Assembly (NCBI GenBank): GCA_964559125.1 | Contig: CAZLGW010000043.1 | Span: 1-44,690 of the forward strand | Reading direction: 5' to 3' | DNA: 44,690 bases | Source of the DNA: Ravibacter sp964559125 | GTDB taxonomy: Bacteria; Bacteroidota; Bacteroidia; Cytophagales; Spirosomataceae | Shown here: piece by piece, positions 7,416-16,351 of the stretch | Layout: each line of letters starts with the position of its first letter | Numbering within the stretch: the first letter of the stretch is position 1 | Program-made: the position numbers and the translations under genes | Notes under the pieces: generated by a model | Database searches by the model: none | What the model saw: only the letters and a program-made list of their open reading frames with translations | What the model was told of the DNA's origin: nothing

Positions 7416-8354
7416 TTAGAGGCTGGTCACATGGACGACCCGGGCGAGGCTGGCTCGCGGCCAAGTCAGGAAACTCTCCAACGTGCCGACCCAGCCGACC
7501 TCACGGAAGCGCCCGAGGTCTTCCGGCAGCCCCATGCGCAGCTCGGGCGCCGAGACCTGCAAGAGCCCCGCGGCGTCGGCGCCGAAGAAGACGGCTTCGC
7601 CAAGCACGGTATTCGCGTTGCCCGGCAGATTGGACAGCGCATCGCGCTCATAGCCGTAGTTGTTCGTCTCGAACAGCGAGAAGCCCTCGATGTCCTTGAG
7701 CTGGCCGGTGATCAGCGGCTCCGAAGTCGTCGGCGCCAGCCAGTCCTTGTACTCGGGGTCGTTCTTGAGGCCGCGCGCGGCACGGGTGGACAGGATGCCC
7801 ACATACTTGCCGTTCGCATAGGGCGGGATTTTCAGCTCGCCCGCCATGTAGTCGTGGATCTCCCGCAGATCCTGCACTTCGAGGTTCCGGCTCGCGGCCG
7901 CTCCGGGCGTACCGTCCGTGGTCAGGGTGAACCCGGACGCCTCGGGGACGAACTTGATCGGGGTCAGCTTGAACGCATCGGCCGCCATGACGTCCATGGT
8001 GAGCTGGATCTGCTCACGCAGGAGCGCCTGCAACGGGTTCATGATGTCGAAGTTGTTGAGGTTCCGCTCGAAGTCGGTGACCGGGATCTTGTGGCCCCAC
8101 TCGCTGATCGAAACCTGCTGGGTCTCAATCGGGGGGCGGCTGGCCGGCAGCCGATCGGTCTCGTTCACGCGGTTGGCGAGGCCGAGCCGCAGGATACGGG
8201 TGATCGTGGCGCTCTCGCCCTTGTGCTTGCCGTAGCCGGGCTCGGGGGTCAGGAACCGCATGAACTGTGCGTTCGCCACTGCCTGCCGGCGGATCTTGCT
8301 CGACAGGGTGAAATTCCGATACGTCCCGGTGGGCGCGTCATACTTCCATGCCAT
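7416..8354 (-). CDS. Major capsid protein
   Basis: A 312-aa protein of HK97-like fold type by pattern. The N-terminal arm MAWKYDAPTGTYRNFTLSSKIRRQAVANAQFMRFLTP leads into a charged loop region, then a long helix with LNNFDIMNPLQALLREQIQLTMDVMAADAF (about 120-150). A beta-rich A-domain follows (YVGILSTRAARGLKNDPEYKDW, GFSLFETNNYG, LGEAVFFGADAAG). It resembles the N4-gp56/P22-like capsid family used by podoviruses. It follows the scaffold gene and has its own strong promoter at 8420-8448, as expected for the most abundant protein. AGGACGG precedes the ATG. No protease gene is adjacent, so the scaffold is probably separate. Confidence 0.9.
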   Translation of the reverse strand: MAWKYDAPTGTYRNFTLSSKIRRQAVANAQFMRFLTPEPGYGKHKGESATITRILRLGLANRVNETDRLPASRPPIETQQVSISEWGHKIPVTDFERNLNNFDIMNPLQALLREQIQLTMDVMAADAFKLTPIKFVPEASGFTLTTDGTPGAAASRNLEVQDLREIHDYMAGELKIPPYANGKYVGILSTRAARGLKNDPEYKDWLAPTTSEPLITGQLKDIEGFSLFETNNYGYERDALSNLPGNANTVLGEAVFFGADAAGLLQVSAPELRMGLPEDLGRFREVGWVGTLESFLTWPRASLARVVHVTSL

Positions 8355-8419
8355 GGGTTTGCCGTCCTGATCTTTAGCTGGCTGCGCCTCGCGCCGGGCC
8401 GCTGGTGTCTAACGCGCAA

Positions 8420-8448
8420 ATACTACCAGCGGCCCGAGACAGTGTCAA
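8420..8448 (-). promoter_or_regulatory. Capsid promoter, TTGACA-17-TAGTAT
   Basis: Read leftward: perfect -35 TTGACA (8443-8448), 17-bp spacer, -10 TAGTAT (8420-8425). It lies between scaffold and major capsid and gives a 5' leader of about 60 bases. It is one of the best matches in the genome. Confidence 0.8.
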
Positions 8449-8454
8449 GCCCCC

Positions 8455-9216
8455 TTACCGGTGAAAGCCCGACTTGATCTGGAATTCCCGTATGCTGGCC
8501 AGCATATCGGCGTTGGCCGCCTCGGTCTGGTCCTCCGGGTCGTCGTTGTCGAGGTTGAAACGACCGCCCGCCTCGCGGCCGCCGGGCAGGCCCGCCGTGC
8601 GGTTGTCGTCCGCATCGTCGTCGTCGTCATCGGAGCCGGCCGGCTTGCCGAAGAACTTGTCATACTCGCTCACGACGTCGGCGAAGAAGGCCGGCTGCGC
8701 TACCGCCATGTACTTGTCCATGTCGATGCCGAGCTGCTGCTTGGCGGCCGTCACGCGCTGCACCGCGATCGCGACCTTGTCGGGGTCGCCCGCGTAGGCG
8801 GCATGCTGCGTCTGGAACTGTGACCACAGCGCGTTGCGCCGCGCGGCGACCTGCTCCTGTTGCTCCTGCTCCCAGCGGGCATACTCCGCCTTCTGCGCCT
8901 CGTTCTCGCGAACCTTGTTCATGAAGCCCCGGACGTAGCCCTCGGGGTCTTCGTCGGCGCTCGGCAACCCGGTGAGGTCGACGTCGCCCGGCGTGCGTGG
9001 CGGAACGGCGACCGCTCGCTGGGTGGACAGGGCCAGATTGGTCTGCGTGACCTGATCGAGCTGACCGGTCAGTGCCGCGATCTGGGCTTTCAGCGCGCCG
9101 ATTTCATCGGCGCCGGCATCCGCCGACTGCTGCTCATCCTGCTCGTCCGTGCCGAGGTCGGGAAAGATCAGCCCGCCGGGGCTGTCGTTCTGGTGCTTCT
9201 TCGACTTCTTAGCCAT
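8455..9216 (-). CDS. Scaffolding protein
   Basis: A 253-aa, highly charged, mostly helical protein directly upstream of the capsid gene. The start is MAKKSKKHQNDSPGG. There is a coiled-coil segment at about 38-62 (DEIGALKAQIAALTGQLDQV), a long helix at 97-135 (FMNKVRENEAQKAEYARWEQ), and an Asp-rich stretch (seven acidic residues after GKPAGS) near 200. These are typical of phage scaffolds that fill the procapsid and then exit or are recycled. No protease domain is seen. The stop is close to the capsid promoter, so scaffold and capsid levels can be set independently. Confidence 0.86.
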   Translation of the reverse strand: MAKKSKKHQNDSPGGLIFPDLGTDEQDEQQSADAGADEIGALKAQIAALTGQLDQVTQTNLALSTQRAVAVPPRTPGDVDLTGLPSADEDPEGYVRGFMNKVRENEAQKAEYARWEQEQQEQVAARRNALWSQFQTQHAAYAGDPDKVAIAVQRVTAAKQQLGIDMDKYMAVAQPAFFADVVSEYDKFFGKPAGSDDDDDDADDNRTAGLPGGREAGGRFNLDNDDPEDQTEAANADMLASIREFQIKSGFHR

Positions 9217-9225
9217 GGTGGTGCA

Positions 9226-9474
9226 TCACTCCTGTGCTGCTGGGTGGTGTTCGGCGGCCGTTCTGACGTAGTCCTTGATCCCCCGCATCAGATCGTCCAA
9301 GACAGTGATTTGCGCCCACAGGAGCGTTGCGCGCTCCGGGGTCAGCTCGCCGCCGCGCATGGCGGCTGTAGCCCGCGTGCGCAACGTCTTTTCGTGGTGC
9401 TGGAACACGAATTCCAGCTCGGGGATCACCCCCGCGAGCCGGCGGCCAACGGAGGCCCGGGTTTCGTTATCCAC
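9226..9474 (-). CDS. Small helical protein between portal and scaffold, 82 aa
   Basis: Overlaps the last eight bases of the portal gene. GTG 9474 is preferred, with GGGGAT about ten bases upstream; a TTG at 9483 is the alternative. The sequence MDNETRASVGRRLAGVIPELEFVFQHHEKTLRTRATAAM is strongly amphipathic helical throughout, with repeated Arg/Glu/Leu, and no cysteines. Its position between portal and scaffold suggests a portal or scaffold accessory protein, but no family is recognised. Its length and helicity would also fit a small chaperone. Confidence 0.7.
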   Translation of the reverse strand: MDNETRASVGRRLAGVIPELEFVFQHHEKTLRTRATAAMRGGELTPERATLLWAQITVLDDLMRGIKDYVRTAAEHHPAAQE

Positions 9475-11296
9475 GGCGGCCAATCCCCATACTCTGTGCG
9501 ACGTTGCTCATTTCGGCACTGGCAGCGGGTGTCGTCTGCCCGCCCCCGGCCGCCTGTTGCAGCGGCTGCATGACCTGCTGCATCATACGCTCGCGATCCG
9601 TCGCCTGCAAGGCGCGCATGTCGATGTTCGCCAGATTGAACAGGAGCGCCAGAAGCCGGTTCGGGTCGATCGTCTGGAGGAACGCCGCGGCCAGCGTCTC
9701 GTTCGCCCCGAGCACCTGCATAAGCTGGATCAGCGACTGGAGGATCTGGCTTTTCTGTATCAGCGCGCTAATGCCCTGCGCCTGAAAGGTGATCGGGGCG
9801 CGGATGATCGAGCGGCGCTGCGCGTGCAGGGCCTGCCACATCTCGGGACCGGCCGCCGCCATAAGCGCCGGGTCATCGACCTTGGCGTGCTGGAGCCCGG
9901 TCTTCCAGATCAGGTCAAGGATCGGGTTGAGGAACCGGCTTTCGACGGTCTGTGCGACCGACCGGATCAGCGCCGAGCTGGACTGCATGGTGGCGGAAAT
10001 CTCGGTCGCGCTGGTGCGGCTGTTCGGCGCGAACTGTCCCATGCCGATCTCGTTGATCCCGGCCGCCTCCGACAACGACGCTTTCAGCGCCTGCCACATG
10101 GTCATGCCCCCGGGGTCCAGCCGCCCCAGCGACAGCTCCTTGATGACGTCCTCCGGCCGATAGCCGGCGTCGACCTCGTAGGTCACGTTCGGCTGAATAC
10201 CGGTCGCGAGCTGCTGCGGCCGCACCAGTGCGTCGGGAACCACGAAGAACGCATTCATGGAGCTGGTATAGACGGCGTCCATCAGGAGGTTCGTCAGCTC
10301 GTTGAACACGTTCGTGAGCTGGCCGAAGTCCTCCATGTACGAGCGGCCGTAGACCGACAGCGGCGCGGTCACCAACGGCGTGTAGACCAGCCAGTCCTGC
10401 TTGTGCCAGTAGGGGTTGGCCTCCGGGCCGCGAAGCAGATATGTGTCGTCGGCGACGATCATCAGGGCGTCCCGGGCCAGCTCGCGCCCCTGCCCGTCCA
10501 TGACCGTCGCGATGTATTCGTCCAGAACGATCGGCCGCCGCGAGCTGGATACCTCCGCGCCGCTGCCCGTCAGCTCCGACTTCTCCCGCTGGTCCTCCTG
10601 CGCGCGACCCGCGACGAGCCGCGCGATCTCCGGTCGGTTAAACAAGGCCGCGCCCTTGCGCGTCTTGGCGTCCACCAGCCGCGGCAGATCCGCCAAGTCG
10701 ATCTCGGTGCGCCGAATGCGGTACAGGTTGCGGTAGGTGTGGTCCATCCAGACCTGCCTCGGGTCCACCGTCTCGACGGACACGCGACCATAGGGCCGAT
10801 CGGCGCGCCACTGCACCACGGCCGCGGACGCCATCAAGGCGCCCATCTTCATCTGCTCCTCGAACACCGCGGGAAACCCGACGATCGACCCGGTCTGGTT
10901 GAACCCGGCCGCGGACAGCCACACATCAGTGAGCGACTTGATCGGCTGCGTCAGGTCGTTGTTCGGGTCGCTCGGATTGACCACCGTATAGAAGCCGTTG
11001 GGGGTCGCGACCAGCGCCTCTTTCATCGCCGCCGCGAACCGGTCGACGTAGCTCGCGACGTCCGGCATGACGACCTTCGACTGCCAGTCCTGCTTGTGTG
11101 AGAAGTCGTGAATGCCCCAGTAGTGATTGAGGTTCTTCCGCCACTTCTCGTCCCGACCCGCGGGACCGCCCGTGCGGTTGTTCTCCGCTTCCCGCTTGTA
11201 CCCGGTCAGGATCTGCACGATCTCCCGCGACTTGTCGCTCTCCCCAAGTGTCGGGGACAGCTCGCCGGGCGGCAGTGCGGGGGCCGTGTCACTCAT
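9467..11296 (-). CDS. Portal protein
   Basis: A 609-aa portal, the dodecameric ring through which DNA enters and leaves. Length matches podovirus portals. Visible landmarks are the charged N-terminal helix (EIVQILTGYKREAENNRTGG), WDHT-like VDPRQVWMDHTYRN in the wing, KQDWLVYTPLVTAPLSVYGRSYMEDFGQLTNVFNELTNL (the typical portal stretch around 300-345), and a C-terminal Gln-rich barrel (RERMMQQVMQPLQQAAGGGQ). GGAGATCGCAA precedes the start. A near-consensus promoter at 11320-11348 drives it, so head genes have their own transcription unit. The genes after it (accessory, scaffold, capsid) follow the usual head order. Confidence 0.88.
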   Translation of the reverse strand: MSDTAPALPPGELSPTLGESDKSREIVQILTGYKREAENNRTGGPAGRDEKWRKNLNHYWGIHDFSHKQDWQSKVVMPDVASYVDRFAAAMKEALVATPNGFYTVVNPSDPNNDLTQPIKSLTDVWLSAAGFNQTGSIVGFPAVFEEQMKMGALMASAAVVQWRADRPYGRVSVETVDPRQVWMDHTYRNLYRIRRTEIDLADLPRLVDAKTRKGAALFNRPEIARLVAGRAQEDQREKSELTGSGAEVSSSRRPIVLDEYIATVMDGQGRELARDALMIVADDTYLLRGPEANPYWHKQDWLVYTPLVTAPLSVYGRSYMEDFGQLTNVFNELTNLLMDAVYTSSMNAFFVVPDALVRPQQLATGIQPNVTYEVDAGYRPEDVIKELSLGRLDPGGMTMWQALKASLSEAAGINEIGMGQFAPNSRTSATEISATMQSSSALIRSVAQTVESRFLNPILDLIWKTGLQHAKVDDPALMAAAGPEMWQALHAQRRSIIRAPITFQAQGISALIQKSQILQSLIQLMQVLGANETLAAAFLQTIDPNRLLALLFNLANIDMRALQATDRERMMQQVMQPLQQAAGGGQTTPAASAEMSNVAQSMGIGRRG

Positions 11297-11319
11297 TTGC
11301 GATCTCCATTTGCTTGCGC

Positions 11320-11348
11320 CTTATATCAGCACGCGCCGCCGCTGTCAA
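11320..11348 (-). promoter_or_regulatory. Portal promoter, TTGACA-17-TATAAG
   Basis: Read leftward: -35 TTGACA (11343-11348), 17-bp spacer, -10 TATAAG (11320-11325, 5/6 match). The TGA of the spike gene (GGT-TGA-CA) is inside the -35 box. It would drive portal, scaffold and later head genes. Confidence 0.82.
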
Positions 11349-14300
11349 CCGATCGGGAAATTCACGGCGATGCTCGGCTTCGGCCGCACCGCGCCCGCCG
11401 GCTTTTGCAGCATCCAGATGCCGCCGATCGCCGGCAATCCCGCGCACAACTCGCCGTTGAACGGGTGGAATTTCAGCACCGGCGCCGCCAGCCGCGGGAT
11501 CTGGTAGGTGACGTTCTCCCATGTCGGATTGTCCGACTGGAAGTTGGTCGAGCGGTAGATCGCCGAGAAGGACGGCGTCCCCATCGCGACCGCGCCGACA
11601 TTCGGGTCCTGCGGGTCCATGGCGATACTCTCGACACGCACGGTCATGGTGCCGACCTCCGGGTAGTCGTTCCGCAGGCGGTTGATCAGCCCGTAGTTGG
11701 TTTTCCATGTGTTCGTCGTCCGGTTGTACCTCGCAAGGTCGCGGCTGGCCGACATGGTGAACACGATCTGGTTATTCGACGGATGCCACGCGAACACCGG
11801 AAACCGATCGTCGTACTTGGTGATCTGCCACCCGACGTTGACATACTCGGTCCATGTGTTGCCCGCATTCTGGGACCACCGCAGCGTGTTGCCGCTCCTC
11901 GCCATGACGTAGTCGTTGTCGGCGGGCCAGACCGCATATGCGATCCCCGAGAAGCCCGAGCCGTAGTTGGTCCGCGTGGGCAGGTTCGTGGAATGGTTCG
12001 CTCCGGTCAGCTTGAAGTTGTGCCAGTACACGATGTCCGGGTTAGTCTTGTGCCAGTGCATGAACCGCGCGCCGTTGCCCTGCGTAACCCCGGCGAGCTG
12101 GAGCACATGCCCCTGCGCGACATTATGCGGGTCCTCGATCCGCGTCATTACAAGCCGCGCCGGGCCGTTGCCGTGGCCGACCGACCAGATGCGCCGCTTT
12201 GGATCAGTCGGATGAACAGCCCCGGCGTGCGTCGAGCTGGTGTAGCTAAGGGTAGGCGGCGGAGGGCTCGGGTTCGGCTGGTTCGGCAACTGCGCCGACG
12301 TGAAGTTGAAGCTATAACCCCCGTTCTTGGACCAGAAGCACCCGCTGTCCTCGACCGTTGCGAACATGTGCTGCCATGCGTCATCAGCCGGCCCTTCACA
12401 GAACGACAGCCCGGACACGCCGCGCTGGAACTGCTGCCCCTCGAACCCATCCGAGCTGTAGACGAAGTTCTGTCCCCGATCCGTGGACCGATACCACCGC
12501 GCCCGGGAGTGGATCAGCACCTCATTCTGGTTCGTAGGATGCGGCATGATCTGGGTCGGCCGGAAAGAGTTCGGGCTGCCGCCACTGGTCGGCTCGGACA
12601 GGGACGCATTGCTTTCCCCGTAGACCTTACCGGGCTTGCGGCTCGCGGCCGGAGTGAACCACGACGAGCCGCCGTTGTGACTGACCCGCATGTAGTGGTT
12701 ACCGTCACTCCTGCCGACCAGATAGAGGGTCCGCGAGCCGACTGCGGCCCAGCCCCCGCCGTTCTGGTGGCCCACCGCAACCTGACTGACACCGAACAAC
12801 GTCGGAGCCAAGTTTGCCGACCACGGCCCGGACAGCCCGCCGGTGGTCCGGTACAGGCCAACCGGAGGCAATTTCGTTGGGTCTTGATCTGCCGGCACCG
12901 GCTGCCCATTCGGCAGTTTCGGGATACTCCCGACCGACGACACCGTAACATAGACCTCATTCGCGTTCGCCGGGTTCGGGATGATACTGATGACGGAGTA
13001 GTTGCCCGCACCAGCCGGAGCCCGCTTGGTCCAGTTGACGCCGTTGTCCGTGCTCTCAAAAAGCCCGTTGTCCGTCCCCAGCGCGAGGCGACAGTTGTTG
13101 CCGCTCCGCGACAGCACCACCAACGTGTTGACCCGGGAGAATGTCCCGGTCGTCAGGTCGCGCACCTTGGTCCACGTCTGCCCGCCGTTGTCCGACCGGT
13201 GCAGCTCGGCCCGAATATAGGTCGTCACGTCGTCGGCCGCGTTGCGAACCGGCACCAGCGCGAAAACGCGCCGCGTCGTCGGCGTCCCCGCGACCGTGTC
13301 GTCATAGGCCAGCCCGGTGAAGTGCGTGCGCCGGAACGCCGTTCGCACCCCGCGCGCCGAGAAGTTGTCCACCAGCGTCCACGAGTGACCACGGTTGATG
13401 GACCGGTAAATGCCGTTGTAGTCGCCGCCGGTCGGTGCCCAGTTGGCGTTGCTGCCGATCGCCAGCCACACGTTGGGGTCGTCCGGGTCGATCGCGAGCG
13501 ACACGCCGAAGTACGAGCGCAGCCCTTGGTCTTCGCTATGCCCCCAGTACTGACCGCCCGTCTCGCTATACCACGTCCCGCCGACGTCCTGTATCCAGCC
13601 GATCAGGTCCGGCTGGCTCTTGGACCGCACCGCCTTGTTGGCCCACTGCTGGCCGCCGGAAAAGCCGTAACCTGCCGCACGCGCCTGCGGTTCCGCGAAC
13701 GGGATCAGGTGCCACCCGACGTCCGGGCTTGGCGGTGGCGCAGCCTGATAGGTCACCGACTTGATGTCCAACGACGGCTCGGACCACGGCCCGGTGGGGC
13801 TCATCCTGTACCGCACCCGCCAGCCGGGCTGGGCGCCCCCTTGCGCGCTGTTCGCAATCTGCCAATACGCCGTATCGGTCGAATTGCGGCTATCGTAGAG
13901 GCTGCCCTCCACCAGCGTGGTGTAGTTCCAGAAATCCTCCGGCACCTCCGGGTAGTTGCTGAACCACAACCGCGCCCACTGGAGCTGGTAGGGCTCAAAT
14001 CCCCCGAGAAGACGAAACTGCGGCACAAAATGTGTCGCCTCATTCGGCTCATCAGCCGCTCTCGCGGTCATCTCCCACTGTTCGGCCAGCATCGCAGGCG
14101 GCGCGGCTTCAACCTCCCCCGTCGTGATCTCGGCCGACAGGTCCGACCAAGTGATAACGGTCCCCTCGATGCCGGGCAGCGTGACGCGCACCGCAAGACG
14201 CTCGCCCACCCATGCTTCGTCCACCGTCGTCGGCAGGGGAGCCGTCAGCTCGGAAAACATGACCCCGGTGTGCTCCGGGTCGTCCCCGTCATAGACGATC

Positions 14301-14893
14301 TCGCCCCCCTCGTCGGTGATCAGAAACTGCGTGATGACGTCACCGACCAGCGGCCCCCCAGTGAATGCCGGCGCACTGCCTGTGACGGCTGCGTCAACCT
14401 GCGCCTCCGGGTTGAACTGGAGTGCCGGGGGCGTCGTAACGACAACCGGTGCAGTTTCTTCCGGTGGGTCGACCCCGTCCGGCCACTGGATCACCGGGAT
14501 GCGCGTCGAGAAACCCGCATGGCCGCCGCCCTCGGCGCGGATGACCACCGTCCGCAGCACCGGGCTGTCAACTGCCGGCAACCAGACTGTGAACTGCGGG
14601 TCTTCCTCGGCCGCCGAGATAACCGCGTTGCCCGGCTGGCCGTCGACCCAGACACGGAAGGCGCTCGCATCCCCGACGTCGCCGGAGATCTGCACGAACA
14701 GGCGCGCTCGAACGCCCTGCGCCGGCTCGTCGTCGTCTTCTTCCGGTCCAGCCGGCTCCGATGGGTCGTTGTTGTCCAACGTCAGCTCGAACAGCGCCGG
14801 GCTCGGCGCGTCCAGCGGGTCGTCGTCATGCAGAAGCACCGCCCCGTTGGCGGTGATCGGTCGACCAGTCTGGTCCAGAAAGAGGGAGATCAT
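11345..14893 (-). CDS. Tailspike with BNR/Asp-box beta-propeller, 1182 aa
   Basis: The longest gene in the window. The first 280 residues have repeated short beta domains (QPGNAVISAAEEDPQFTVWL, FTGGPLVGDVITQF), probably attachment modules. From about 400 the sequence has repeated Asp-box (BNR) motifs: S-x-D-x-G-x-x-W or close forms at GIYRSINRGHSW, ELHRSDNGGQTW, GLFESTDNGVNW, RVSHNGGSSW, WYRSTDRGQNF and LRWSQNAGNTW. These define a sialidase/xyloglucanase/HCF136-like propeller and suggest a glycan-binding or degrading spike. It lies between the glycine-rich adhesin and portal. The start has AGGACACACCAC upstream. Whether it cuts or only binds glycan cannot be read from sequence. Confidence 0.85.
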   Translation of the reverse strand: MISLFLDQTGRPITANGAVLLHDDDPLDAPSPALFELTLDNNDPSEPAGPEEDDDEPAQGVRARLFVQISGDVGDASAFRVWVDGQPGNAVISAAEEDPQFTVWLPAVDSPVLRTVVIRAEGGGHAGFSTRIPVIQWPDGVDPPEETAPVVVTTPPALQFNPEAQVDAAVTGSAPAFTGGPLVGDVITQFLITDEGGEIVYDGDDPEHTGVMFSELTAPLPTTVDEAWVGERLAVRVTLPGIEGTVITWSDLSAEITTGEVEAAPPAMLAEQWEMTARAADEPNEATHFVPQFRLLGGFEPYQLQWARLWFSNYPEVPEDFWNYTTLVEGSLYDSRNSTDTAYWQIANSAQGGAQPGWRVRYRMSPTGPWSEPSLDIKSVTYQAAPPPSPDVGWHLIPFAEPQARAAGYGFSGGQQWANKAVRSKSQPDLIGWIQDVGGTWYSETGGQYWGHSEDQGLRSYFGVSLAIDPDDPNVWLAIGSNANWAPTGGDYNGIYRSINRGHSWTLVDNFSARGVRTAFRRTHFTGLAYDDTVAGTPTTRRVFALVPVRNAADDVTTYIRAELHRSDNGGQTWTKVRDLTTGTFSRVNTLVVLSRSGNNCRLALGTDNGLFESTDNGVNWTKRAPAGAGNYSVISIIPNPANANEVYVTVSSVGSIPKLPNGQPVPADQDPTKLPPVGLYRTTGGLSGPWSANLAPTLFGVSQVAVGHQNGGGWAAVGSRTLYLVGRSDGNHYMRVSHNGGSSWFTPAASRKPGKVYGESNASLSEPTSGGSPNSFRPTQIMPHPTNQNEVLIHSRARWYRSTDRGQNFVYSSDGFEGQQFQRGVSGLSFCEGPADDAWQHMFATVEDSGCFWSKNGGYSFNFTSAQLPNQPNPSPPPPTLSYTSSTHAGAVHPTDPKRRIWSVGHGNGPARLVMTRIEDPHNVAQGHVLQLAGVTQGNGARFMHWHKTNPDIVYWHNFKLTGANHSTNLPTRTNYGSGFSGIAYAVWPADNDYVMARSGNTLRWSQNAGNTWTEYVNVGWQITKYDDRFPVFAWHPSNNQIVFTMSASRDLARYNRTTNTWKTNYGLINRLRNDYPEVGTMTVRVESIAMDPQDPNVGAVAMGTPSFSAIYRSTNFQSDNPTWENVTYQIPRLAAPVLKFHPFNGELCAGLPAIGGIWMLQKPAGAVRPKPSIAVNFPIG

Positions 14894-14914
14894 GTGGTGT
14901 GTCCTGTTATGTGC

Positions 14915-14922
14915 GTTTAAAC
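14915..14922. repeat. GTTTAAAC palindrome (copy 3)
   Basis: Exact copy containing the TAA stop of the glycine-rich adhesin (TAC-CCC-GTT-TAA), 22 bases before the spike start. Confidence 0.9.
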
Positions 14923-15801
14923 GGGATACCAGACCCGCACGATCCCGCCTGCGCCCGCGCCCGAGCTGGCGTTGTTCTCACGCGATCCGCCACCGCCCGA
15001 ACCGGGGCTGGTTCCGGGGAAGCCCGCTTCGCTGCTTCCGCCACCGCCCTTGCCTCCGCCGAACGCTCCGCCGGCACCGCCATTGCCGCCGCCCGAGGTA
15101 CGTGCGCCTCCGCCGCCGCCGCAACAATCCATCGGAGTGTCCACGAAGTCAGACTGGATACCTGCGCCGCCGGCACCTCCGGTACTGCTGTTGGCCGCCC
15201 CACCAGCTCCGCCTTCTCCGGCCCCGCCGCCCCCAGCCCGCTCTCCGTTCGTCCCGCTGTTGTACCCGGCCCCGCCATTGCGGCCGCTGGACCCGGAGCC
15301 CCCTCCGCCACCGGCGTCCATGCCGCCGGCTCCCGAGCCATTGTACCCGGCCTTCCCTGCGCCGGAGCTGAAATTGTACGTCCCGCCCCCGACGCCGAAG
15401 TCGCTGTTCGTAATCCCGAATGCGCTGCTCGCAGCTCCGTCGTTGCCCTGCGCGTTCGCCGTTACGCCTGCCCCACCAGCGCCGATGACAATCGGATACT
15501 CGCCAATATCCGCCGACACGGAGATGCCTGTCTGCACAATTCGCCGACCCGCCGAGCCACCCCCGCCCGCAGTCGCAGTAATGCCCATACCGCCCGAGCC
15601 GCCGGACGGAATGATCTCAACCGCGAGGTCATCCCGGGAACCGGAGACCACGACGAAGTTCGTGCTGCTGGTAAAGGTATGCAGCTTGCCCGGCACCGAC
15701 CCGCGTGTCTCGTCGGTGATCGTCCCCCCAGTTGCGACAAAGGGCACCGGCGCGCTGCCTGATGCCCCTGCCGCCAGCATGAAGCCGTTGTTAAGCAGCA
15801 T
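14917..15801 (-). CDS. Glycine-rich tail adhesin-like protein, 294 aa
   Basis: Residues 1-100 form a small N-terminal domain (FVATGGTITDE, FVVVSGSRDD, IIPSGGSGGMGI). Residues 100-285 are extremely glycine-rich with motifs such as GAGGMDAGGGGGSG, GGAGEGGAGG and GGGGGAR, ending AGGIVRVWYPV. This is the composition of glycine-rich phage adhesins, where poly-Gly type II helices form a sandwich at the fibre tip (T2/S16 gp38-like), and of 'glycine-rich domain' tail proteins. Two cysteines are side by side (CC near 230), unusual in an exposed fibre. Its start overlaps the upstream gene by 11 bases. Function as receptor-binding adhesin is a family inference; the fold is not proven. Confidence 0.8.
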   Translation of the reverse strand: MLLNNGFMLAAGASGSAPVPFVATGGTITDETRGSVPGKLHTFTSSTNFVVVSGSRDDLAVEIIPSGGSGGMGITATAGGGGSAGRRIVQTGISVSADIGEYPIVIGAGGAGVTANAQGNDGAASSAFGITNSDFGVGGGTYNFSSGAGKAGYNGSGAGGMDAGGGGGSGSSGRNGGAGYNSGTNGERAGGGGAGEGGAGGAANSSTGGAGGAGIQSDFVDTPMDCCGGGGGARTSGGGNGGAGGAFGGGKGGGGSSEAGFPGTSPGSGGGGSRENNASSGAGAGGIVRVWYPV

Positions 15802-16348
15802 CGCCCGCCCCCGCGACCAGCTCGATAACCGGCGTTTCGGTGGTGCCCCGGTTGGTCAGGAGCACGAAGAACACCGCGCCCGTGGTTGTAGCATAGGCGT
15901 CCAGCGCACCGATGACGTGATCCGCCCCCGACGCCGTGAAGGCATAGCCGCCGGAGCCGCCCTGCTCGACGCGCAGCGTGTACACGACGCCCGGGAGAAG
16001 GTTCACCACAGCGTCGAGATCCGTGGCCGCGGTCAGCTCCACGAAGAAGTTGATGCCCGCCTCGCCGTCAATTTCGAGGTCTCCCGACACGGGAACCGCC
16101 TCCTGCGGCACCAAGCTCTCGGCCTGCACAGCCGGCGAAATGTAGCCCGTCGCGGTCCCAGCCCAGATGTCCTCCGCGGTGACCTCGTGGATCACCTCGC
16201 TGTTGAACATGTCGAGGAACCACTGGATGCGGTCTTCCTCGTCCACCGCCAGCATGGCCTGCATGGACGCCGCACCGAACCGCGGGGCGGTTTCCTCGGT
16301 GTCAGCCGCGATGCCTTCGGCCGCGTCGATCCATTGAATGTCTGCCAT
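15791..16348 (-). CDS. Tail fibre/adhesin module protein, 185 aa
   Basis: Starts MADIQWIDAAEGIAADTEET, with an acidic helical N-terminal third (residues 1-70) followed by a beta-rich domain (VEQGGSGGYAFTASGADHVIGAL, AVFFVLLTNRGTTETPVIEL). The C-terminal part resembles the small beta-sandwich domains that precede poly-glycine adhesins in phage fibre operons. GGGG is upstream of ATG. It overlaps the adhesin start by 11 bases, which implies translational coupling and probably a complex with it. The family is not named with confidence; a connector between the virion and the adhesin is the favoured reading. Confidence 0.75.
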   Translation of the reverse strand: MADIQWIDAAEGIAADTEETAPRFGAASMQAMLAVDEEDRIQWFLDMFNSEVIHEVTAEDIWAGTATGYISPAVQAESLVPQEAVPVSGDLEIDGEAGINFFVELTAATDLDAVVNLLPGVVYTLRVEQGGSGGYAFTASGADHVIGALDAYATTTGAVFFVLLTNRGTTETPVIELVAGAGDAA

Positions 16349-16351
16349 GGC

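Noticed and set aside
11108..14920. 1270-codon rightward open frame opposite the spike
   Set aside because: It is the antisense shadow of the spike and of adjoining genes in high-GC DNA; there is no ribosome site, and the Arg/His/Pro-rich composition is typical of such shadows.
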